Below, piece after piece: positions 53,876 to 61,293 of a DNA stretch of 64,000 nucleotides (within the stretch, counting starts at the first letter, position 1; each line of letters starts with the position of its first letter). The position numbers and the translations under genes are program-made. The notes beneath the pieces were generated by a model. The model searched no databases. It saw nothing but the letters and a program-made list of their open reading frames with translations, and was not told where the DNA came from. Where the stretch lies: the NCBI GenBank assembly GCA_947476485.1, contig CANJQU010000012.1, forward strand, positions 1-64,000. Direction: 5' to 3'. Source of the DNA: Chitinophagaceae bacterium (lineage in GTDB: Bacteria > Bacteroidota > Bacteroidia > Chitinophagales > Chitinophagaceae).

Positions 53876-54655
53876 ATGAAACAGGAACAACAACAGCAGG
53901 CACAAAACCTCTTCTTCCAGACAGACCTCAGCAAAAGCGAGATCGCATCCATGCTTGGCATCAGCCGCCGCACCATCCACTACTGGGCGCAAGACAATCA
54001 GTGGGACAACATAAAGAAGAGTGCAGCCCACATGCCCTCACTACTGGCTGAAAATTGTTACTTCATTATGGCCAGAATGCAGCAGGATATATTGTCCGAA
54101 GAGCGCAGCGATAAAGCGCCAACTTATCAGGAGGTAAACGCACTCTATAAACTTACACTCACTATCAATAAGCTTCAAAACCGTAGCACGCTCAACGAAA
54201 CCCTCGAAATGAGCACCCGCTTCATGGAATTTGTAAACGATCAAAGCCCCGAAGCTGCAGACCTCATCAAACCATTCATAGATGGCTACCTTGCCTCCCG
54301 CGCCAAAGTCCAAGCCTTGCAGTTTACACCACCAAAGCGAACAGAAGAGGAGTTGACCCGACTTAAAGAACAAGCTGAGCGTGAAGCATTGCTCGACCAG
54401 GAAGACATTGCATGCTGGGCTCAATATCCGGTTGCATCCTCCGTTCAAGGCCATGCCGCTGCAACTTCATCAAAACCGGAGATCACGCCAAAACCTTCTG
54501 CGGCGGAAGACCCCGCGCCAGTGACATCCGGTAACCCTATATATACACCAACCGAGACACCGCTATTTACTCCCTCGCAAGCCTTTCCCAAAAACGAAAA
54601 GCACCTCAACCGTGCCCAGCGTCGCGCCCTCGCCCGCACCAAAGTAGCCGCGTAA
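53876..54655 (+). CDS. HTH protein resembling a phage terminase small subunit
   Basis: A 259-aa soluble protein. Residues about 10-48 form a helix-turn-helix (DLSKSEIASMLGISRRTIHY, then WAQDNQWD), the pattern of small-terminase DNA-recognition domains. A helical segment follows to about 140, then a charged coiled coil (RTEEELTRLKEQAEREALLD). The Pro/Thr-rich tail (about 195-240) ends in a basic RAQRRALARTK stretch. No large terminase, portal or capsid gene is near, so it is an orphan. It may be a domesticated phage protein or another HTH regulator. The ATG at 53876 is 22 nt after a TACATTTG box. Confidence 0.6.
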   Translation: MKQEQQQQAQNLFFQTDLSKSEIASMLGISRRTIHYWAQDNQWDNIKKSAAHMPSLLAENCYFIMARMQQDILSEERSDKAPTYQEVNALYKLTLTINKLQNRSTLNETLEMSTRFMEFVNDQSPEAADLIKPFIDGYLASRAKVQALQFTPPKRTEEELTRLKEQAEREALLDQEDIACWAQYPVASSVQGHAAATSSKPEITPKPSAAEDPAPVTSGNPIYTPTETPLFTPSQAFPKNEKHLNRAQRRALARTKVAA

Positions 54656-55228
54656 GTAATGAACGAATGTCCTTGATGTAATAGTCGGGAACAAGATAGG
54701 AATAGCTCCACTGCAAAGGTTCTTACTATGTCATGCTGATGCAAGGAAGCATCTATACTTAATGAGCCAACATCAGAATTGCTATCTGACCATATACCAA
54801 AACTCAGCAATCATGGTTCGGCGAGGCTCACCATGACAACATCAATTTTGCTTTTTGATAAAATTGGAAACGCTTTATTACAAAACACGATAATCCTTAG
54901 CGACTCCGCGTCTCCGCGGTTAAAGCAAATTGCACACTAAACACGAAATGCGCAATTTCTCGAACCCACATCATTGATAATCAATCATAACCTGTGCAAA
55001 AATATTTTAAATGAAACGTGCAATTCCTAACGCCAAACGATACTTAACATCTCGAGTACAGATACCTCGTGCCTCGGTATGACAAGTGATGATTGTAAGT
55101 GAAATAATATTAATGTATCGACTGTAAAATTTTACGATTTCTACATTATACAATTGTCCTTTTTTCACATTAAACCCATACCTTTGCACCTCGAATTGAA
55201 AAATTTAATCGATTTAACAACATAAAAA
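54656..55228. other. Intergenic region before fusA
   Basis: 573 nt. It has dispersed sequences frequent in Bacteroidota intergenic DNA (CTCCGCGTCTCCGCGG near 54905-54920, and GTCATGCTGATGCAAGGAAG near 54730-54750). The fusA promoter lies at its end. No gene is evident. Confidence 0.55.
55154..55186 (+). promoter_or_regulatory. Promoter of fusA
   Basis: A -33 TTG (55154-55156) and a -7 TACCTTTG (55179-55186) are 22 nt apart. The predicted start near 55192 gives a leader of about 37 nt before the ATG. Confidence 0.7.
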
Positions 55229-57370
55229 ATGGCAGATCTACTCTTACAGCGCAACTTCGGGATCGCTGCCCACATTGATGCGGGGAAGACAACAATGACA
55301 GAACGTATCCTTTATTATACCGGTGTGAACCACAAGATCGGTGAGGTGCACGAGGGTGCGGCTACGATGGACTGGATGGCGCAGGAGCAGGAGCGTGGTA
55401 TCACGATCACTTCGGCAGCTACTACTTGCTTCTGGAACTACCCAACTGTGCAGGGTAAAAAATTGCCAGAATCTAAGAACTACAAATTCAACATCATTGA
55501 TACTCCCGGTCACGTTGACTTTACCATTGAGGTAGAGCGCTCTCTGCGTGTGCTTGACGGCCTTGTGGCTTTGTTCAGCGCTGTGGATGGTGTGGAGCCG
55601 CAGTCTGAGACTGTATGGCGCCAGGCTAACCGTTACAAGGTTCCGCGTATCGGTTTTGTAAACAAGATGGATCGTGTGGGCGCTGACTTCCTGATGGTGG
55701 TGCAGCAGGTGAAGGACATGCTGGGCGCTAAGTCGGTGCCACTGCAGTTGCCAATCGGCGCTGAAGATGGTTTCAAGGGTATCGTGGACCTGATCAGGAT
55801 GAAGGGTATCATTTGGGATGACGCTACACAGGGTATGACGTATACAGAGATCGATATACCAGCAGACATGGTGGACGAGGCTAACGAATGGCGCGCACAC
55901 CTGGTAGAAGCGGTAGCTGAGTATGACGACAAACTGATGGAGAAATTCTTCGAAGATCCGAACAGCATCAGCGAAGACGAAATACACATTGCAGTACGTA
56001 AGGCTTGCCTGGACCTGAGCATTGTACCAATGCTTTGCGGATCGGCATATAAGAATAAGGGTGTACAGGTGGCGCTTGACTGCGTGATCCGTTACCTGCC
56101 CAGCCCTATGGATATCGAAGCGATCAAGGGTACTAACCCTGATACCGGCGAAGAAATAGAGCGTCACCCAAATGCTAAGGAGCCATTCTCTGCGCTTGCG
56201 TTCAAGATCATGACCGATCCGTTCGTAGGCCGCCTGGCGTTCTTCCGGTGCTATTCAGGCCGCCTGGATGCAGGCAGCTATGTGCTCAACGTGCGTTCTG
56301 GAAAGAACGAGCGTATCAGCCGTATCATGCAGATGCACGCCAACAAGCAGAACCCGATCGACTTCATCGAAGCTGGTGATATTGGCGCTGCGGTAGGCTT
56401 TAAGGAAATCAAGACTGGCGATACCCTGTGTGACGAGAAGAACCCGATCATGCTGGAGAACATGTTCATCCCTGAGCCTGTAATATCTATATCTGTAGAG
56501 CCTAAAACGCAGGCAGACGTGGACAAGATGGGTATGGCGATAGCTAAGCTGGTGGAAGAAGATCCTACACTGCGTGTAAAGACAGACGAAGATACCGGCC
56601 AGACCATCCTTAGCGGAATGGGTGAGCTTCACCTTGAGATCATCGTAGACCGTATGCGTCGCGAGTTCAAGGTAGAGATCAACCAGGGTGCACCGATGGT
56701 GGCTTACAAAGAGGCGTTCACCATGATGGTTGAACACCGTGAGATCTACAAGAAACAAACGGGTGGTCGTGGTAAGTTTGCGGACATCTATTTTGAAATA
56801 GGCCCTGCTGAAGATGCATTCCTTGCAGAAGGTAAAGGTCGCTTCCAGTTCATCAACGAAATTTTCGGTGGATCTATCCCACGTGAGTTCATCGCTCCAA
56901 TACAGAAGGGTTTTGAAAGCTCAATGGGCACAGGGCCACTCGCAGGTTTCCCTGTAGAGAGCATGAGGGTGCGTATATTCGACGGTTCTTTCCACCAGGT
57001 GGACTCCGACGGTATGTCGTTCGAGCTTTGCGCTAAATCCGGTTTCCGTGAGGCTGGCAAAAAAGCTAAGCCAGTGATACTGGAGCCGATCATGAAGGTG
57101 GAAGTTACCACTCCTGATCAGTACATGGGTGATGTGACCGGTGACCTTAACCGTCGTCGCGCTATGCTGGAAGGTATGGATAGCCGTAACAACCTGCAGG
57201 TGATAAAAGCAAAAGTTCCGCTGAGCGAAATGTTCGGTTATGTAACTCAGCTTCGTTCACTGTCTTCAGGCCGCGCAACTTCAGTGATGGAGTTCAGCCA
57301 CTACACTGCCGCTCCGCGTAACATACAGGATGAGGTTGTAGCTAAGACCAAGGGTAAGGTGAGTGCATAA
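55229..57370 (+). CDS. fusA: Elongation factor G
   Basis: GTPase that drives ribosome translocation. The 713-aa protein is of full length. G1 is in [12 protein letters not shown] (about 14-25), then [19 protein letters not shown] and [10 protein letters not shown]. Domains II-V follow, with [20 protein letters not shown], and [18 protein letters not shown] near the C-terminus. It is a single gene, not in the str operon with rpsL/rpsG/tuf. In Bacteroidota a second fusA copy is common elsewhere, so this may be one of two. It is followed by a strong terminator. Confidence 0.95.
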   Translation: MADLLLQRNFGIAAHIDAGKTTMTERILYYTGVNHKIGEVHEGAATMDWMAQEQERGITITSAATTCFWNYPTVQGKKLPESKNYKFNIIDTPGHVDFTIEVERSLRVLDGLVALFSAVDGVEPQSETVWRQANRYKVPRIGFVNKMDRVGADFLMVVQQVKDMLGAKSVPLQLPIGAEDGFKGIVDLIRMKGIIWDDATQGMTYTEIDIPADMVDEANEWRAHLVEAVAEYDDKLMEKFFEDPNSISEDEIHIAVRKACLDLSIVPMLCGSAYKNKGVQVALDCVIRYLPSPMDIEAIKGTNPDTGEEIERHPNAKEPFSALAFKIMTDPFVGRLAFFRCYSGRLDAGSYVLNVRSGKNERISRIMQMHANKQNPIDFIEAGDIGAAVGFKEIKTGDTLCDEKNPIMLENMFIPEPVISISVEPKTQADVDKMGMAIAKLVEEDPTLRVKTDEDTGQTILSGMGELHLEIIVDRMRREFKVEINQGAPMVAYKEAFTMMVEHREIYKKQTGGRGKFADIYFEIGPAEDAFLAEGKGRFQFINEIFGGSIPREFIAPIQKGFESSMGTGPLAGFPVESMRVRIFDGSFHQVDSDGMSFELCAKSGFREAGKKAKPVILEPIMKVEVTTPDQYMGDVTGDLNRRRAMLEGMDSRNNLQVIKAKVPLSEMFGYVTQLRSLSSGRATSVMEFSHYTAAPRNIQDEVVAKTKGKVSA

Positions 57371-57407
57371 TTTTTAGTAGATAGTAATTAGTAGATAGTA
57401 TATAGAT

Positions 57408-57437
57408 CGTCCCGACAATGTCGGGACGGTTTTATTT
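57408..57437 (+). terminator. Terminator of fusA
   Basis: A stem CGTCCCGA/TCGGGACG (57408-57415 with 57421-57428) encloses a 5-nt loop and is followed by GTTTTATTTT. It lies 37 nt after the fusA stop. Confidence 0.85.
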
Positions 57438-57465
57438 TAGGGAGTTGTATGGCAACTGTGTGGCC

Positions 57466-57759
57466 TCAGATTGCAGTGCCATCATCTTTTGCCACATGAT
57501 CACCGAAGTGATAGGGAGTGACCAGTATCTCCGGAATAGCGGACATTCCCTTTCTTACCAGTTGGTTCTGCTGTATTGCAGCGAGGTCATCGAGGGCGAA
57601 CTCGTTTTCTAATGTGTTAGCATAAATGCAAAACGAGAGAATGCCTAAAAAAAGGACAAACATCTTTAACGACGGGCTATTTTTTTTTGCGTCAACCTTA
57701 AAGCTGTTTTTTAGAGCGCCGGTTTGCAGGCCTGCGCGTTGATTTTGCTTCTTATACAT
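57466..57759 (-). pseudogene. Truncated N-terminus of a GT-C/TMTC-like membrane glycosyltransferase
   Basis: The 97-aa product keeps only the start of a much longer protein. A charged cytoplasmic tail is followed by one transmembrane helix (FVLFLGILSFCIYANTLENE) and the first loop with the acidic pair in NEFALDDLAAI. NQLVRKGMSAIPEILVTPYH follows and then the stop. Full-length relatives in Bacteroidota continue with many helices and TPR repeats. The gene ends beside the fusA terminator. I see no continuation in another frame in the 95 nt before fusA. It looks like a decayed gene. Start taken as ATG 57759. Confidence 0.6.
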
Positions 57760-57965
57760 CAGATTTGATAGCGTAAAGTGAGTGTTTGTAAAAATAGCAA
57801 AATATACCCGCGCGGGTATATAAAAAATATACACGGCTTTTGGTAATCAAAAAGATGCTAATGACAGAACTATCGATAATAATATTGTAGATACCGAATT
57901 ACTAAGCGAGGGCGAAAATGGGAATTTCAACATTGTTCACGGGTATCGGCAAAGAAAAAACTTAA

Positions 57966-59390
57966 CTAACATTCACTCAAACTTATCGGCAATTGCACCG
58001 CAAGGCCACCTTCGGCGGTTTCTTTGTATTTATGGTTCATGTCGAGGGCCGTCTCCCACATGGTGTTTACGACTGTATCGAGAGATATGCGTGCATGATC
58101 GGGATTGCCCTGAAGGGCCAGTTGTGCTGCCGTGATGGCTTTGATTGCACCCATGGTGTTGCGCTCTATGCATGGAACCTGAACGAGTCCGCCTACGGGA
58201 TCGCAAGTGAGGCCAAGGTGGTGCTCCATGGCTATCTCAGCGGCCTGCAGGCATTGTTCCATTGTGCCGCCCAATGACTCAGCGAGCGCTGCTGCGGCCA
58301 TGGATGATGATACGCCAATTTCGGCCTGGCAGCCGCCCATAGCGGCGGAGAGGGTTGCCCCCTTTTTGAATATACTTCCTATCTCGGAGGCGGTAAGCAG
58401 GAATTTGATGATCTTGTCTTCGTCATAGCCATCGCAGAAAGCGATGAAGTAGAGTAGTACAGCAGGAACTACGCCGGCTGCGCCATTGGTTGGTGCGGTT
58501 ACTACGCGACTGAATGCGGCATTCTCTTCATTTACGGCAAGTGCAAAACAGCTCACCCAATCAAGTGTGTACATGAATGAACCACCGCCGCTGCGTATGA
58601 CCACCAGCCATTCGTCGAAATTGTTGTATGTTTTTTCGCCGGTCAGTTTTTTGTTGAGTGCAAAGGCGCGGCGCTTAACCTGTAAGCCACCAGGCAGTTC
58701 ACCACCAATATGCGCCCCGCGGAATATACAGTCGCGCATAGTTTCCCAGATGCGGAGTACACCCTGGCGGGTCTCTGCTTCAGGGCGAATAGCGTTTTCA
58801 TTGACCATTACAACACCTGATATGCTCAGGTCTGTTTTATTGCAGGCAGCTTCAAGGTCTTCGGCTTTTACGATGGGGTAGGGCAGGTGAACAAAAGTAT
58901 CATCACCATCTTCCTCGCCTTCTTTAATTACAAAGCCTCCCCCCACAGAATAGTAGGTCTGGGCGATCTCGTCGCCATTGTCAAAAGAGCATAGAAAAGT
59001 AAGGGCATTAGGATGGTAGGGAAGACTTTCATCGAAAAGGAACACAACATCTTCGGCGGGATCGAAATCTATTTCATGGTCGCCGCCAATGAGTAGCTTT
59101 TTTCTTACCGTTATCTGCTCAATGCGTGGGGTGATCTCATTTACATCGAATGTAACAGGATCTTCACCGCATAATCCAAGCAGGACAGCCACATCTGTAC
59201 CGTGGCCTTTGCCGGTCTTTGCAAGGGAACCATATAGCAATACTTTCACAGACTGTACCTTGCGGACGCCCGTGCTATTAATGTCGGCTATAAAACGAAG
59301 CGCAGCGCGCCAGGGACCAAGGGTATGCGAACTACTGGGGCCTATTCCTATCTTGAAAATGTCAAATACCGAAATGCTTTCGTGTGCCAT
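57966..59390 (-). CDS. sdaA: L-serine dehydratase (Fe-S type, single chain)
   Basis: Deaminates L-serine to pyruvate and ammonia using a [4Fe-4S] cluster. The 474-aa protein joins the beta domain (about 1-170: [29 protein letters not shown]) to the alpha domain (about 190-474: [36 protein letters not shown] with the cluster Cys residues). I chose the ATG at 59390 because a promoter sits directly before it; the longer frame to 59474 is outside the family. The gene ends near the truncated GT-C remnant on the same strand. No regulator is adjacent. Confidence 0.94.
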   Translation of the reverse strand: MAHESISVFDIFKIGIGPSSSHTLGPWRAALRFIADINSTGVRKVQSVKVLLYGSLAKTGKGHGTDVAVLLGLCGEDPVTFDVNEITPRIEQITVRKKLLIGGDHEIDFDPAEDVVFLFDESLPYHPNALTFLCSFDNGDEIAQTYYSVGGGFVIKEGEEDGDDTFVHLPYPIVKAEDLEAACNKTDLSISGVVMVNENAIRPEAETRQGVLRIWETMRDCIFRGAHIGGELPGGLQVKRRAFALNKKLTGEKTYNNFDEWLVVIRSGGGSFMYTLDWVSCFALAVNEENAAFSRVVTAPTNGAAGVVPAVLLYFIAFCDGYDEDKIIKFLLTASEIGSIFKKGATLSAAMGGCQAEIGVSSSMAAAALAESLGGTMEQCLQAAEIAMEHHLGLTCDPVGGLVQVPCIERNTMGAIKAITAAQLALQGNPDHARISLDTVVNTMWETALDMNHKYKETAEGGLAVQLPISLSEC

Positions 59391-59396
59391 GAAGCG

Positions 59397-59431
59397 CAAA
59401 TATACGAAAACCCTAAGGGGTAAAATCCAAA
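59397..59431 (-). promoter_or_regulatory. Promoter of sdaA
   Basis: On the minus strand a TTTG (59431-59428) and TATATTTG (59404-59397) are 23 nt apart. The ATG begins 6 nt after the -7 box, so the mRNA would be leaderless or nearly so. Confidence 0.62.
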
Positions 59432-59566
59432 GGTGAAATTCCAAAATCCAAATTTCAGTCTTAAGTCCCGGCAAGCAAAATCAGAAACGCCAGGAACTGT
59501 GGAGACAAGTGTTGCGAAAGACATTGCAATGCAAAGCCCTTTACGAAATGGCTGGCCGAAACCATT

Positions 59567-59597
59567 TTTGCTATGCTCTTCATATTCTCTACCTTTA
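59567..59597 (+). promoter_or_regulatory. Promoter of the GT-C gene
   Basis: TTTG (59567-59570) and TACCTTTA (59590-59597) are 19 nt apart. The ATG begins 7 nt after the -7-like box. Confidence 0.58.
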
Positions 59598-59604
59598 AAA
59601 CCGC

Positions 59605-61140
59605 ATGAAGAAATTCCTGTTAACTTATTATCCGGGTGTTTTACTGTTTATTGCGGCTTTGTTTGTTGGCCTCTATGTATATCAAGACTACGGTATGAGC
59701 TGGGATGAGCCGGAACAACGCTGGCCGGGCATAATGAACTACGAATACATGACCAGCGGCAAACAGGATTTGTTTACCGAAGGTTCAGATGGCCATGGTG
59801 CCGGATTCGAGATAGTGCTTGTTTTTTTGGAGCGAAAAATGCACCTAACGCATACACGGGATATATACCTCATGCGGCATTTTGCAACGCATCTTTTGTT
59901 TCTTGTCAGCGTTTTTTTTGGCTATGTGCTGGTGTACAGGTTGTTTAGAAGTAAGCTGCTTGCCTGCCTGGGTTTTCTGATGTTGTTGTGTGCACCGCGC
60001 ATCTATGCGCATTCTTTTTTTAATAGTAAGGATATTCCGTTTTTATCGATGGTGATCATTACCCTTGCAGTGTACCAATTCGCTTTCGATAAAAATAAGC
60101 CAGCTCTGTACTTTTTATTGGGCCTTTTATGCGGTTACATGACAAGTATAAGGATCATGGGGGTAATGCTATGCCTGTTAGTACTACTTTCTTTGATTGC
60201 CGATATGACCAGCGGCCTCTTAAGAGAAGAGAAGGTATGGCCGCGATTGTTGCATTTGTTATTGTTTGTAACCGGATGCAGTTCAATGTTGTTTGCCGCC
60301 TGGCCATATTTGTGGAGGGATCCACTGATGCATTTTACAGGTTCATTTTCCATGTTTTCCCATTTCGATTGGGGAGGAACGGTTTTATTTAAAGGCAAAA
60401 TGGAGCAGGGGGTCCTTCCGTGGACCTACTTCCCCACCTGGTTCTTTATCTCGAATCCTGTATTGTGGCTGGTAGCAGGTTTTGGCGGCCTGGTCTGGAT
60501 CCTTATCGCTATAGGTAGACGTCCGCGGGCTTTTCTGTCAAACACTGAAGAGCGTAATTTTCTGATATATGTACTTTGTTTTTGCGGTCCTATACTGGCG
60601 GTGTTCTTCTTACATTCTATTATTTATGACGATTGGCGGCACCTGTATTTTGTATATCCTCCTTTTGTGTTCCTGGCTCTTTATTTCATCAGTAAGCTTA
60701 TTCATGGCAGGTACAAGCTGGTAGTTCTGGGCGCTTGCATGGTCCAGCTGGGGTTTGCCGTCAGTTTTATGGTTGTCAATCATCCCTTCCAGCAAGTCTA
60801 TTTTAATGAGTTGGTTTCTCACGATAAAGAATACTTAAGAAAAAACTACGACCTGGAGTATTGGGGCTGCGGGTTTTACCAGGGCCTGAATCATTTACTT
60901 GCAACAACAAAGGGAATTATAAAGATCACTGCCGATGATGCGGGAGCTGTGCCCTTGCGTAACAACATACGCATGCTGAGGGAGCAGGATAAAGGCCGTG
61001 TTGAGATGACCAATGAAGCTAACGCCGATTATTTCATTACCAACTACCGCCTGCACCCAAATGACTTCGCCTATCCGAAAGTTGAGCACTCGATTACTGC
61101 GCTTAATAGTACGATAATTTGTGTATATAAAATGCGATAA
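59605..61140 (+). CDS. GT-C superfamily (GT39-like) membrane glycosyltransferase
   Basis: A 511-aa polytopic protein with about 10-12 helices. The first extracytoplasmic loop after helix 1 has GMSWDEPEQRWPGIMNYEY, where the Asp-Glu pair is the catalytic motif of lipid-linked sugar transferases. HAHSFFNSKDIPFLSMV is a second typical segment (the IYAHSFFNSKDIPF part). The C-terminal periplasmic part is short. It likely moves a sugar from a polyprenyl phosphate donor onto a glycan, lipid or protein, but specificity is unknown. It is not related to the fragment at 57466-57759 beyond the superfamily. Confidence 0.75.
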   Translation: MKKFLLTYYPGVLLFIAALFVGLYVYQDYGMSWDEPEQRWPGIMNYEYMTSGKQDLFTEGSDGHGAGFEIVLVFLERKMHLTHTRDIYLMRHFATHLLFLVSVFFGYVLVYRLFRSKLLACLGFLMLLCAPRIYAHSFFNSKDIPFLSMVIITLAVYQFAFDKNKPALYFLLGLLCGYMTSIRIMGVMLCLLVLLSLIADMTSGLLREEKVWPRLLHLLLFVTGCSSMLFAAWPYLWRDPLMHFTGSFSMFSHFDWGGTVLFKGKMEQGVLPWTYFPTWFFISNPVLWLVAGFGGLVWILIAIGRRPRAFLSNTEERNFLIYVLCFCGPILAVFFLHSIIYDDWRHLYFVYPPFVFLALYFISKLIHGRYKLVVLGACMVQLGFAVSFMVVNHPFQQVYFNELVSHDKEYLRKNYDLEYWGCGFYQGLNHLLATTKGIIKITADDAGAVPLRNNIRMLREQDKGRVEMTNEANADYFITNYRLHPNDFAYPKVEHSITALNSTIICVYKMR

Positions 61141-61293
61141 TTTATTTAGTTAGTCGTGTGGCATGATTTTTATAACATTAGAAATCACTGTGTTTAATGT
61201 TATATTTCTGCAAAAGAAGGGGAGAATATTACCTGTATTTCTCCGTTAATTTGCTGTAATAACAGGATATTGGTGGTTATCTAAATTTTGCTT

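Noticed and set aside
54895-54925. CTCCGCGTCTCCGCGG stretch as an operator
   Set aside because: This type of sequence is a common dispersed intergenic repeat in the phylum and is not placed like an operator.
55244-56167. 307-codon open frame on the minus strand opposite fusA
   Set aside because: His/Leu/Arg-rich shadow of the fusA reading frame with no domain or signal.
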